Origin: Amycolatopsis roodepoortensis
GTDB lineage: Bacteria > Actinomycetota > Actinomycetes > Mycobacteriales > Pseudonocardiaceae
Direction: 5' to 3'
Assembly: GCF_014873915.1 (NCBI RefSeq)
Contig: NZ_JADBEJ010000001.1
Span: 620,001 to 684,000 of the forward strand
Length of the DNA stretch: 64,000 nt
Shown in pieces: positions 39,806 to 47,208 of this stretch (its first letter is position 1; each line of letters opens with the position of its first letter). The notes beneath the pieces are model-generated. The model ran no database searches, had not been told where the DNA came from, and worked only from the letters and a program-made list of their open reading frames with translations. The position numbers and the translations under genes were made by a program.

Positions 39806-40909
39806 GTGCACACTTCAACGCTTCGGCAGGTCACCGTGCGCGAAGGACCGTTCGCGTCGGTCTACTTCGACAACTCGCACAACACCGAGGACGCCGCCGC
39901 GCGGCTGGACCTGCGCTGGCGGTCGCTCCGCAAGCGGCTGGCCGACGAGGGCGCCGAGGAGCGGACGCTCACCGCGCTCGACGAGGCGGTGGCCGCCGCG
40001 CCGCCTTCGGAAGGCACGGCCGGGCGCGCCCTGGTCGCGGAGGGTGGCGAGGTCGTGCTCGACGAGGAGCTCGTGGAGCCGCCTCTCCGTGAGGTAGCCC
40101 GGGTCGCACCGCAGCCGTACCTGCTCCCGCTGCTGCGGCTCACCCCGGCTGTCGTGCCGCATGTCGTGGTGGTCGTGGACAAAACGGGCGCCGATCTGTA
40201 CGCGGTCGGCGAGGACGGCGCCGAAGAGCGGACCGTCGAGGGCGAGGATCACCCGGTGCACAAGGTGCGTGGCGGTGGCTCGGCCTACTGGAACATCCAG
40301 CGTCGCGTGGAGGCCGTCGCAGAACGCAACGCCGCGGAGGTCGCGCGGGAGGCGGTCAAGCTCATGGACTCCGTCGGCGCCGCGGTGCTGGTGCTCGCGG
40401 GCGAGGTGCAGGCGCGGGCACTGGTGCGCGACGAACTCCCGCCGCGGGGGACCGAGAAGGTCGTCGAGCTCGAAGAAGGCGGCCGGGCGGAAGGGAGCGC
40501 GCCGGAGGCGCTCGAAGCCGAGGTGCGGCGAGTGCTGGCGGAGCACGCGGAACGCCGTCGCCAGGACGTGATCGACCGCTTCCGCGCCGGACAGGGGCGC
40601 GACGGCGGGCTGGCGGTGGACGGGCTCGCCAGGACGACGGAGGCCCTGCGGTCGGCCGCCGTCGAGACGCTGCTGATCGACGGTGAGTCGCTGGCCGACC
40701 GGCTCGTCTGGGTCGCGGGCCACCCCACGCAGGTCGCGACCACGAAGGAGGACCTCGACGTTTCGGGTGCCGCCGCGGAGGCTCTCAGGCGGTGTCGCGC
40801 GGACGAAGCGCTTCCGGCGGCCGTGCTGGCCGAAGGCGCGGATCTCGTCCCCGTCAGCGGTGAGGGCCTGGCCGAGGGCGTCGGCGCGATCCTGAGGTTC
40901 GCGATCTGA
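39806..40909 (+). CDS. Baeuf (bacterial eRF1-like, Rv2629-type) protein
   Basis: 367-residue cytosolic protein. It opens with REGPFASVYFDNSHNTEDAA, has PHVVVVVDKTGADLYAVG in the middle and then HKVRGGGSAYWNIQRRVEAV, and ends with a pelota/L7Ae-like domain (ETLLIDGESLADRLVWVAGH, then GEGLAEGVGAILRFAI). This matches the bacterial archaeo-eukaryotic release-factor family 2, whose mycobacterial member Rv2629 is hypoxia-induced. A ribosome-related role is expected from the fold, but the exact function is unknown. The GTG at 39806 follows ACAGGAGATACC; the frame is open further upstream without a better start. Confidence 0.82.
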   Translation: MHTSTLRQVTVREGPFASVYFDNSHNTEDAAARLDLRWRSLRKRLADEGAEERTLTALDEAVAAAPPSEGTAGRALVAEGGEVVLDEELVEPPLREVARVAPQPYLLPLLRLTPAVVPHVVVVVDKTGADLYAVGEDGAEERTVEGEDHPVHKVRGGGSAYWNIQRRVEAVAERNAAEVAREAVKLMDSVGAAVLVLAGEVQARALVRDELPPRGTEKVVELEEGGRAEGSAPEALEAEVRRVLAEHAERRRQDVIDRFRAGQGRDGGLAVDGLARTTEALRSAAVETLLIDGESLADRLVWVAGHPTQVATTKEDLDVSGAAAEALRRCRADEALPAAVLAEGADLVPVSGEGLAEGVGAILRFAI

Positions 40910-40910
40910 C

Positions 40911-41099
40911 TCAGTGCACGGCCGTGCCGTCGCGGGTGACCTGGTCCGCTCGGTGAGGTCGGCAGAACGTGCACACGAGGGTCTGCCCGACCTCACCACC
41001 GTTGTCGGCGACGAGCCGGGCGACGTGCACCGTGGGGCGGCCACACCGCTCGCATTCGAGGGTCGTGCCGTCGCGGTCGATGACCATGCGGGTGATCAT
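40911..41099 (-). CDS. Small zinc-ribbon protein
   Basis: 62-residue protein with two CxxC knuckles: LECERCGRPT and LVCTFCRPHRAD, separated by a beta-type segment. Four cysteines in this spacing make a zinc ribbon. The ATG at 41099 is preceded by GGAGGAGTCCC. It has no membrane segment and no enzyme motif. It may be a nucleic-acid- or protein-binding adaptor. It is co-directional with another Cys-rich mini-protein 93 nt upstream, and its stop nearly touches the end of the Baeuf gene. Confidence 0.72.
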   Translation of the reverse strand: MITRMVIDRDGTTLECERCGRPTVHVARLVADNGGEVGQTLVCTFCRPHRADQVTRDGTAVH

Positions 41100-41192
41100 G
41101 GGACTCCTCCAAGGGGCAGTGGCCTACCGGGTACCCCCACCCCGTTTCGCCCTACCCCGGAGGAGCCCCATGTCACTCGAATGGCGCAGTGC

Positions 41193-41447
41193 TCAAGACG
41201 TGGCGACGGCGTCCCGTGCCTTCTCCCCGCCGGCCACCGCGCTTTCCCGCGCGCAGTGGGCGCAGCAGAAGAACCGGTCCTCCACCTGGACGCCGTGCCC
41301 GACCACGCGGCAGCCGCAGTGGTCGCAGATCGGCGCCAGCTGGTGGATGGCGCATTCGAACGAGTCGAAGGTATGCGCCCCTCCATCGACGGTGTGGATC
41401 TCGAATGTCTTCTCGTAGTCGTTTCCACAGACTTCGCAGGCGGCCAT
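41193..41447 (-). CDS. Cys/His-rich small metal-binding protein
   Basis: 84-residue protein with seven cysteines in three clusters: MAACEVCGNDYEKTF, PICDHCGCRVVGHG and FFCCAHCARESA, plus HTFDSFECAIHQLAP between. The ATG at 41447 follows AGGAGGGTGCCCG. The pattern suits two zinc sites (treble-clef or prokaryotic-metallothionein-like); I cannot decide between metal storage and a structural role. Longer frames upstream have no start signal. A plus-strand frame opposite with its own AGGAG is considered spurious. Confidence 0.75.
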   Translation of the reverse strand: MAACEVCGNDYEKTFEIHTVDGGAHTFDSFECAIHQLAPICDHCGCRVVGHGVQVEDRFFCCAHCARESAVAGGEKARDAVATS

Positions 41448-41565
41448 CGGGCACCCTCCTCGCTCTCGCTCCGGTGCCGATGGGCTACCCGGCCCGGTTC
41501 CCCGGCAACCACGGACGCGTACATGAATCCAGGCGAAAACGGGTAATCCACGAGAGGTGATTCGC

Positions 41566-41928
41566 ATGGAGCGACCGGGCCCGATCCGCTGGGTGCAGTA
41601 CGTCTACGGACGTCGGCTGCCCGAGCGATACCGGGACTGGGTCCTGCACGACGCGACGGCGCGGACGTGGCTGCTGCGTTTCGCCGCCCGGATCTGTTTC
41701 GAGGCGCTGCCGTGGCTCGTGGCCGCGTTCGTACTCCTGGTGACCCTGACGCCGCTACCGGTGGCGCCGGTGCTGGGCGCGCTCGTGCTGAGCCTGTTCC
41801 TCGCCCTGTTCTTCACGATGACCAGCGCGGACGAACTCGCCGAGGTCCGGCTCGGCAAACACGGTTTCCCGCGCGGTACCGGAAAAGCGGTCCGGTCCGC
41901 CCGTGGCGGCTCGGGCAGCTGGCCCTGA
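41566..41928 (+). CDS. DUF5313-like membrane protein
   Basis: 120-residue protein: cytoplasmic N-terminus beginning MERPGPIRWVQYVYGRRLPE and RYRDWVLHDATARTWLLR, two helices (EALPWLVAAFVLLVTLTP and APVLGALVLSLFLALFFT), and a basic tail with HGFPRGTGKAVRSARGGSG. The start pattern and two-helix layout agree with DUF5313 proteins of actinobacteria, function unknown. ATG at 41566 is preferred to GTG at 41557 because GAGAGGTG precedes it. It converges on the response-regulator gene. Confidence 0.7.
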   Translation: MERPGPIRWVQYVYGRRLPERYRDWVLHDATARTWLLRFAARICFEALPWLVAAFVLLVTLTPLPVAPVLGALVLSLFLALFFTMTSADELAEVRLGKHGFPRGTGKAVRSARGGSGSWP

Positions 41929-41934
41929 TCGGGC

Positions 41935-42600
41935 CTAGCCCGCGTCGCCCGGGACGACCAGGCCCGATTCGTAGGCGAGCACGACGAGTTGCGCGCGGTC
42001 ACGGGCGTGGAGTTTGGTCATGGCGCGATTGACGTGCGTCTTCGCGGTCAGCGGGCTGATCACCATGCGGCCGGCGATCTCGTCGTTGGACAGGCCCCGG
42101 GCGACCAGGGCGACGGCTTCGCGTTCGCGGTTGGTCAGTTCCTTCAGCCCGCCGCCCGCCCCGGCGCCGGGCGGCAGGGTGACGTACCGGTCGATCAGCT
42201 TGCGGGTGATCGACGGCGCGAGCAGGGCGTCACCCCGGGCGGCGACGCGGACGGCGTGCAGGAAGTCTTCGGGTTCGATGTCCTTGACCAGGAAACCCGC
42301 CGCGCCCGCGCGCAGCGCGTCGAAGACGTACTCGTCCAAGCCGTAGTTGGTCAGGATGACGACGTGCACGCCGGACAAGGCCGGATCGGCGGCGATGCGC
42401 CGGGTCGCCTCGATCCCGTCGACCACGGGCATCTGGATGTCGATGAGCGCGATGTCGGGCAGGTGCTTCCTGGCGAGCGCCACGCCGTCGCTCCCGTCGG
42501 AGGCTTCGGCGACGACCTCGATGTCGTCCTCGACGTCGAGCAGCGCGCGGAAGCCGCTGCGGAGTAGCGGCTGATCGTCGACGAGCAGGACACGGATCAC
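41935..42600 (-). CDS. NarL/LuxR-type response regulator
   Basis: 221-residue response regulator. The receiver domain has the acidic pair in VLLVDDQPLLRSGF, the phosphoacceptor Asp54 in LIDIQMPVVDG, Thr in VVILTNYG and Lys in FLVKDIEPEDF. The C-terminal LuxR HTH reads ELTNREREAVALVARGLSN and DEIAGRMVISPLTAKTHVNR. Its ATG overlaps the stop of the upstream kinase gene (ATGA), so it is the partner of that kinase. Targets are unknown; the divergent small membrane protein gene at 43897 is a nearby candidate. Confidence 0.92.
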   Translation of the reverse strand: MIRVLLVDDQPLLRSGFRALLDVEDDIEVVAEASDGSDGVALARKHLPDIALIDIQMPVVDGIEATRRIAADPALSGVHVVILTNYGLDEYVFDALRAGAAGFLVKDIEPEDFLHAVRVAARGDALLAPSITRKLIDRYVTLPPGAGAGGGLKELTNREREAVALVARGLSNDEIAGRMVISPLTAKTHVNRAMTKLHARDRAQLVVLAYESGLVVPGDAG

Positions 42601-43703
42601 GACGTTCGCTCCACGGGGAGTTCGGCCTGGACGGAGAAGCCGCCGGTGCTCCGTGGTCCGGCGTGGAGACTGCCGCCGAGGGCGGTGACCCGTTCGCGCA
42701 TACCCAGCAGCCCGACACCGGGCACCGGCGTGGTGTCCGAGGTGGCTTCGCCGTCGTCGTCGACCCGGATGGCGAGAGCACCGGGGCGGTGGTCGATCCG
42801 CACCGACGCGGTCTTGGCCGCGGCGTGCCGGGCGATGTTGGTCAGCGATTCCTGAACGATGCGGTACGCGGTGCGGTCCACCGCCGCGGGCAGGTCGTGC
42901 CGCTGCCCGCCGACGATCAGCGTCGCGTCCAGACCGGTCGACTTCGCCCGTTCCACCAGATCGGGGATCCCGTCGAGCCCGTGCGGCGGATGCGTTCCGT
43001 CGTCACGCAAGGCCTCCAGGGTCGCCCGCAGTTCCCGGGTCGCCTCGCGACCGGCTTCCCGGATCGCCAGCAAGGATTCCGGCACCGGTTCCCCCCGTTT
43101 CGTCGCCAGGTGGACGGCGACTTCGGCCTGCACCTTGATGACGGAGATCTGGTGGGTGAGCGAATCGTGCAGCTCCCGCGCGATGTGCAGGCGCTCCTCG
43201 TCGGCCCGCCGCCGCGCGGTCTCCTCGCGCGTGCGTTCGGCCTCGTCGGCCCGGCGTTCGGCCTGTCGCAGCGCTTCGCCCGCCGCACCGGCGGCGATCA
43301 GCCAGGCCAGCTGAAGCGCGTCCCGGCTCTGCGCGAGCGCCTCGCTCACGGTGACGGCGTTGGCGGAGGCCAGGAGCACCAGCGGGAGCGCGGCGATCAT
43401 GAACAGCGAGCCCGCGACGGCGACGATCCGGTGACCGGCCCGGACGGCGGCGTAGACCGCGACCAGATAGGCGACGACGGGAACGTCGAAACCGAGGGCC
43501 TGGTACCCCAAGGCACAACCCCCGGTCACGGCCAGCACCGTGATCGGCGCCCGCCGGTGCGCGGCGAGCGCCAGGCCACCGGCGACCAGCAGCACGTGGC
43601 CCAGCGGGTCGAGGCTCGTCGTGGAGTCCACACCGGACAGTCCCGTGACGAGCAGGACCGCCGTCACCCCGGCGGCGATCACCCAGTCCCAGACCCTGCT
43701 CAT
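42597..43703 (-). CDS. NarL-partner sensor histidine kinase (HisKA_3 type)
   Basis: 368-residue membrane kinase. Residues 1-150 contain five or six helices without a large extracellular loop (AAGVTAVLLVTGLSG, GHVLLVAGGLALAA, VAYLVAVYAAVRA, LFMIAALPLVLLASA, LAWLIAAGAAGEAL), suggesting intramembrane sensing. The dimerisation segment has the phospho-His in IARELHDSLTHQISVIKVQ. The ATPase domain has AYRIVQESLTNIARHA (N box) and VGLLGMRERVTALGGSL (G box). Starts ATG; first gene of the two-gene operon. Confidence 0.9.
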   Translation of the reverse strand: MSRVWDWVIAAGVTAVLLVTGLSGVDSTTSLDPLGHVLLVAGGLALAAHRRAPITVLAVTGGCALGYQALGFDVPVVAYLVAVYAAVRAGHRIVAVAGSLFMIAALPLVLLASANAVTVSEALAQSRDALQLAWLIAAGAAGEALRQAERRADEAERTREETARRRADEERLHIARELHDSLTHQISVIKVQAEVAVHLATKRGEPVPESLLAIREAGREATRELRATLEALRDDGTHPPHGLDGIPDLVERAKSTGLDATLIVGGQRHDLPAAVDRTAYRIVQESLTNIARHAAAKTASVRIDHRPGALAIRVDDDGEATSDTTPVPGVGLLGMRERVTALGGSLHAGPRSTGGFSVQAELPVERTS

Positions 43704-43896
43704 GCGTGCACCCTAGCCAGCCGCCCGCCGGAGGGACTCCTCCGCGCGGACCATCCGCGGACTACCGCGGACGTGGTAGTCCGCGCTTTCCTGCGGCATC
43801 GGCGGTAGCCCGGATTGTCTGCGTTCACCGGACGACCGACGCGATCCCGGCGGACACGATCCAGGGAGACCCAGTCATCGAACGAAGGAGCACCCC

Positions 43897-44232
43897 ATGT
43901 CGGTCCATCTGCTGGCAGAGCCGATCGCCGCCGCCTCCCTGACCTCAGGCCGTTTCTGGTCCTTGGTGGCCGCGCTGGCCGGCGTGATCGGGTTGATCGC
44001 CGGAGGCTTGGCCCTCGCTCGCATGCGCTCCGGCAACGCCCGGCGCGGGGCCTTCGTGGCGCTCACGGCGGGGCTTCTCGGGATGGCGGGAGGTGGTTAC
44101 GTCGTGGCCGCCGCCGAGGGTGGTCCCGGCACCGGTTACGGAATCGTCGGCGGGTTCATCGCGCTGGTGCTCGGGCTGCTCGCCGCGATCGTCGGATGGC
44201 TCGCCCTGTCACGCGCCCGCCGGGTGGCCTGA
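43897..44232 (+). CDS. Small three-helix membrane protein (DUF6223-like)
   Basis: 111-residue hydrophobic protein with three helices: GRFWSLVAALAGVIGLIAGG, GAFVALTAGLLGMAGGGYVV and GGFIALVLGLLAAIVGWLAL, separated by short basic or glycine loops and ending in RARRVA. The ATG is preceded by GAAGGAGCACCCC. The layout resembles DUF6223 proteins as I recall them; no function is known. It diverges from the two-component system (193 nt apart) and may be one of its targets; that is inference. Confidence 0.65.
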   Translation: MSVHLLAEPIAAASLTSGRFWSLVAALAGVIGLIAGGLALARMRSGNARRGAFVALTAGLLGMAGGGYVVAAAEGGPGTGYGIVGGFIALVLGLLAAIVGWLALSRARRVA

Positions 44233-44265
44233 AAGACCTACCGCGGTTGCGCGGAATGGCGCTTT

Positions 44266-44387
44266 CGCGTGATCAGACGGACGACACGCGTGATCAGTCG
44301 GACGACACGCGTGTTCCTACGGACGGCACGTGGCGGAATCCGGCCGCGGTCGTGTCGTCCGTCCAATCACGCGTGTCGTCCATGCGG
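44266..44387. repeat. Second array of 21-nt repeat units
   Basis: Three consecutive 21-nt units start at 44266, 44287 and 44308, with cores CGCGTGATCAG, CGCGTGATCAG and CGCGTGTTCCT and endings CGGACGACA or CGGACGGCA. After a 23-nt centre, inverted partners follow (GTGTCGTCCGTCCAATCACG from 44352, then TGTCGTCCATGCGG). Same unit length, same core and same two-arm plan as 21637-21803, with different outer halves. It lies between convergent genes; no coding gene is seen in 44233-44537. Confidence 0.8.
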
Positions 44388-44443
44388 GGCTCGCTCTGCC
44401 GGTGTTCCTTGCTCGCCGGGTCTTGCTGGGCGCTTGCCCGGGG

Positions 44444-44496
44444 GTCGCGAAAGCCACTTTCGGGACATCAGACGTCCCGAAAGTGGCTTTCGCGAC
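44444..44496. repeat. Nested-hairpin repeat (GTCGCGAAAG family), copy 3, inverted
   Basis: Perfect 23-bp arms (44444-44466 and 44474-44496) around loop ATCAGAC. That loop is the reverse complement of the GTCTGAT loop in the copies at 27512 and 52844, so the element has a defined orientation and is inverted here. Here the two arms match exactly. It lies between convergent genes. Confidence 0.9.
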
Positions 44497-44537
44497 ACCG
44501 CCTCCAGAGCGGAAGCAGTGGCTCCCGGGCAGGAACC

Positions 44538-44762
44538 TCAGTGATGCGCCGGATAGCGGGCGCGAAGTTCGTCCGCGGTCTTGCCTTCGGTCAGTTGGAG
44601 GAGGTACGCGTCCACCGGAGCGTCGGAGCTGAGCTCCGTGAAGTTCCGGTGGACGATCGCTTCGACCTCCTCGCGACCGGCGGGAAAGCGCTCGGTCAGC
44701 GCGTCGATCAGTTTCTCGAGGTTTTCGTCGCTGGGCGGCAGGTGCGGCGGGTCAGCGGTCAT
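44538..44762 (-). CDS. Small helical protein (three-helix-bundle dimerisation type)
   Basis: 74-residue protein: DENLEKLIDALTERFPAGRE, EEVEAIVHRNFTELSSDAPV and DAYLLQLTEGKTADELRARY form three amphipathic helices. The E-x-I-V-x-x-x-F-x-E-L pattern resembles the DUF3562 three-helix-bundle domain found in actinobacterial small proteins; function unknown. The ATG at 44762 is preceded by GGAGTTGTC. It diverges from the ArsR-ArsC fusion gene, sharing a 99-nt promoter region. Confidence 0.65.
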   Translation of the reverse strand: MTADPPHLPPSDENLEKLIDALTERFPAGREEVEAIVHRNFTELSSDAPVDAYLLQLTEGKTADELRARYPAHH

Positions 44763-44826
44763 GACAACTCCACGATCTCGGGAGACGGCACCTCACGACG
44801 ATAACCGCCCCGCACGCTGAGGTCTA

Positions 44827-44852
44827 GATATATCAACCTGTATTGATGTATC
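44827..44852. promoter_or_regulatory. ArsR-type operator
   Basis: GATATATCAA and TTGATGTATC are inverted repeats with 9 of 10 pairs matching, separated by CCTGTA. The inner ATCAA-N6-TTGAT is the classical core of ArsR/SmtB-family operators. It ends 9 nt before the GTG of the ArsR-ArsC gene, which has no ribosome site, so the promoter overlaps the operator and the transcript may be leaderless. Confidence 0.75.
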
Positions 44853-44861
44853 TTCGACCGC

Positions 44862-45629
44862 GTGGCGACCGCCGAGATGTCCGATCCGCCGCCGTTCGTG
44901 CGGCTGGCGAGTGATCCGCTGCGCTGGCGGCTGCTGCGCGAGTTGTCGCATGGCGACCGCCGGGTGCGCGAGCTGGTGGAACTGGTCGGCCAGCCACAGA
45001 ACCTGGTGTCCTATCACCTGCGCAAGCTGCGAGCGGCGGAGCTGGTCAGGGCACGGAGAAGCAGTTTCGACGGCCGCGACACCTACTATCACCTGGATCT
45101 GGGGCGGTGTGCGGACGCGCTCGCCGAGGCGGGGGGCTCGCTGCATCCCGCTCTCGTGTCGAACCCGGCGGATGCGAAAGCCACCGGTTCCCGGCTCAAG
45201 GTGCTGTTCGTGTGCACCGGCAACAGTGGACGGTCGCCGATGGCCGAGGCGCTGCTGCGGCACCGGGCCGGTCCGGCGGTCGAGGTGGCCAGTGCGGGCA
45301 GTCATCCGAAACCGCTGCATCCGGACGCGGTGCGCGTCATGGCCGAGCGCGGCGTCGTCCTCGACCATGAACCGTCCCATGTGGACGGTCTCCGGAACAG
45401 GCGATTCCATTGGGTGATCAGCCTTTGCGACCGGGTCCGCGAGGTCTGCCCGGAGTTCCCCGGGCATCCGCGCGTCGTCCATTGGAGCCTGCCGGACCCG
45501 GCGCGGGAAATCGACGACGCGGGCGAGACCTATCCGGCGTTCCGTCGCCTCGCCGCCGAATTGGACCGCCGGATCGGGTTCCTGACCGCCCAGCTGAAGA
45601 ACCGGTACGACGAGGTGAAGAGGACATGA
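44862..45629 (+). CDS. Fusion of ArsR-type regulator and arsenate reductase-like phosphatase
   Basis: 255-residue fusion. Residues 8-90 are an ArsR winged helix (RLASDPLRWRLLRELSHGDR; PQNLVSYHLRKLRAAELV). Residues 112-245 are a low-molecular-weight phosphatase/ArsC domain with P-loop FVCTGNSGRSPMAEALL, nucleophile Cys118, and the acidic segment HWSLPDPARE. By family knowledge it would sense arsenite or antimonite and reduce arsenate, or signal through the phosphatase fold. Only one cysteine (Cys118) is evident near the P-loop besides those in SLCDRVREVCPEF, which may supply resolving thiols. First gene of an operon with a VOC protein and ChrA. Confidence 0.87.
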   Translation: MATAEMSDPPPFVRLASDPLRWRLLRELSHGDRRVRELVELVGQPQNLVSYHLRKLRAAELVRARRSSFDGRDTYYHLDLGRCADALAEAGGSLHPALVSNPADAKATGSRLKVLFVCTGNSGRSPMAEALLRHRAGPAVEVASAGSHPKPLHPDAVRVMAERGVVLDHEPSHVDGLRNRRFHWVISLCDRVREVCPEFPGHPRVVHWSLPDPAREIDDAGETYPAFRRLAAELDRRIGFLTAQLKNRYDEVKRT

Positions 45630-46009
45630 CTTCGGATCTGGTGAGTGTGCGTTATCTGGTCGACGACGTCGCGGCGGCCGTCGAGTTCTACACCGGGCAC
45701 CTGGACTTCAGCGTGCGCTCGAGTGTGCTGCCCGCGTTCGCGGACGTGGTGCGCGGGAATCTCCGGCTGCTGCTCAGCGGTCCGGCGAGTTCGGCGGGCC
45801 GTCCGATGCCGGACGGCACGAAACCGGCGCCGGGCGGCTGGAACCGCATCCATCTCGTCGTCGAGGACATCGACGCCGAGGTCGCCAGGCTGCGTGCGGC
45901 GGGCGTCGGGTTCCGCAGTGACGTCGTGACCGGGCCGGGCGGTCGTCAGATCGTGTTCGACGACCCGGCGGGCAATCCGGTCGAGCTGTTCCAGCCGGCG
46001 GCCCGGTGA
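45626..46009 (+). CDS. VOC-family (glyoxalase/bleomycin resistance-like) protein
   Basis: 127-residue single-module VOC protein: VSVRYLVDDVAAAVEFYTGH at the start, GGWNRIHLVVEDIDAEVARL in the middle, and RQIVFDDPAGNPVELFQPAA with the metal-ligand Glu at the end. The ATG overlaps the previous stop (ATGA), and its own stop overlaps the ChrA start (GTGA). VOC proteins in arsenic operons can act on organoarsenicals (ArsI-type C-As lyase), but I do not see the vicinal cysteine pair expected for that, so the role is open. Confidence 0.8.
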   Translation: MTSDLVSVRYLVDDVAAAVEFYTGHLDFSVRSSVLPAFADVVRGNLRLLLSGPASSAGRPMPDGTKPAPGGWNRIHLVVEDIDAEVARLRAAGVGFRSDVVTGPGGRQIVFDDPAGNPVELFQPAAR

Positions 46010-47208
46010 CATCGCACGGCGAGCAGGAGCCCGCGATGCCGCACAAGTCCACTCAGGACGCCGGCCTGGGAACAGTCCTGCGGGAATGGGGCCGGATCGG
46101 CTGCATCGGTTTCGGTGGCCCGCCGACGCATATCGCCCTGCTGCGCAAATTGTGCGTGCAGCGCCGGGGCTGGCTGTCGGATCAGGAGTTCGAGGACGCG
46201 ATCGCCGCCTGTAACCTCCTGCCCGGCCCGGCGTCGACCCAGCTGGCGATCTTCACCGCGTGGCGGGTGCGCGGCCGCGCGGGAGCGCTGGTCGGCGGCG
46301 CGGCGTTCATCGTGCCCGGTCTCATCGTGATCTTGGCGCTGGCAGCGCTGTTCCTCACCGGTTCGCCGCCGGCGTGGGTCCGCGGCGCCGGTGCGGGAGC
46401 GGGTGCGGCGGTCGCCGCCGTCGCGGTGCACGCGGGCGTCGGCCTGATCCCGGCGGGGTGGCGGCGCGCGGCCACCACGGGGCGCGTGCGCTGGGCGCTG
46501 TACCTCGTCGCGGGTGTCGCGTCGGCCGCCTTCCTCGGTCCGTGGCTGGTGCTCGTCCTGCTGGGCTGCGGCCTGATCGAGCTGACCGTGAACCGCGCAC
46601 GCCGCGGCGAGTCCACCGCCGCCCTGTTCGCCGTCCCCGTCCAATCCTGGGCCGCCGCGGCCGCGGGCGCCGGGGTGTTCGCGTCGGTGGCGTGGGTGGC
46701 GCTCAAGGTCGGGATGCTGTCCTACGGCGGCGGTTTCGTGATCATCCCGCTCATGCAGGACGACGCGGTGAACACCTACGGCTGGATGACCGCGGGGGAG
46801 TTCCTCAACGCGGTCGCGCTCGGCCAGGTCACCCCAGGGCCGGTCGTGCAGACCGTCGCCGTCGTCGGCTACGCGGCGGCCGGGCTCGCCGGTGGCATCC
46901 TCGCCTCGCTGGTCGCCTTCGCCCCGTCGTTTCTCTTCATTCTCTTCGGTGCCAAGCATTTCGACCGGCTCCGCGGCAACCCGAACGTGCGGGCGTTCCT
47001 CGACGGCGCCGGCCCGGCCGCCGTCGGGGCCATCCTCGGCTCGGCGGTCCCGCTCGCGCTCAGCCTGACCCAGGCATGGCAGTACGCCGTACTCGCCGGT
47101 GCCGGGGTCCTGCTGTTCGTGTTACGGCGCGGAGTGGTGACCACGATCCTGGTCGCGGCGGGTGCCGGAACCGTACTCGCGCTGGCGGGAGCGCTCCTGC
47201 CGAGTTAG
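46006..47208 (+). CDS. chrA: Chromate transporter (CHR family)
   Basis: 400-residue membrane protein made of two homologous CHR halves. The first half has REWGRIGCIGFGGPPTHIAL and NLLPGPASTQLAIFTAWRVR. The second half has LKVGMLSYGGGFVIIPLMQD and LGQVTPGPVVQTVAVVGYAA. This duplicated pattern is that of long-chain ChrA chromate efflux pumps. The GTG at 46006 overlaps the VOC gene stop. Joined with an ArsR-ArsC fusion, it suggests an oxyanion-detoxification operon; whether this protein moves chromate, arsenate or another anion is not certain. Confidence 0.88.
   Translation: MTSHGEQEPAMPHKSTQDAGLGTVLREWGRIGCIGFGGPPTHIALLRKLCVQRRGWLSDQEFEDAIAACNLLPGPASTQLAIFTAWRVRGRAGALVGGAAFIVPGLIVILALAALFLTGSPPAWVRGAGAGAGAAVAAVAVHAGVGLIPAGWRRAATTGRVRWALYLVAGVASAAFLGPWLVLVLLGCGLIELTVNRARRGESTAALFAVPVQSWAAAAAGAGVFASVAWVALKVGMLSYGGGFVIIPLMQDDAVNTYGWMTAGEFLNAVALGQVTPGPVVQTVAVVGYAAAGLAGGILASLVAFAPSFLFILFGAKHFDRLRGNPNVRAFLDGAGPAAVGAILGSAVPLALSLTQAWQYAVLAGAGVLLFVLRRGVVTTILVAAGAGTVLALAGALLPS

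Noticed and set aside
41170-41418. Plus-strand frame with a good GGAGGAG-CCCC-ATG start
   Set aside because: It lies opposite the conserved-looking Cys-rich protein at 41193-41447 and has shadow composition; the minus-strand gene has both motifs and its own ribosome site.
45626-46009. ArsI-type C-As lyase
   Set aside because: The VOC protein lacks the adjacent cysteine pair expected for organoarsenical binding; only general VOC features are supported.
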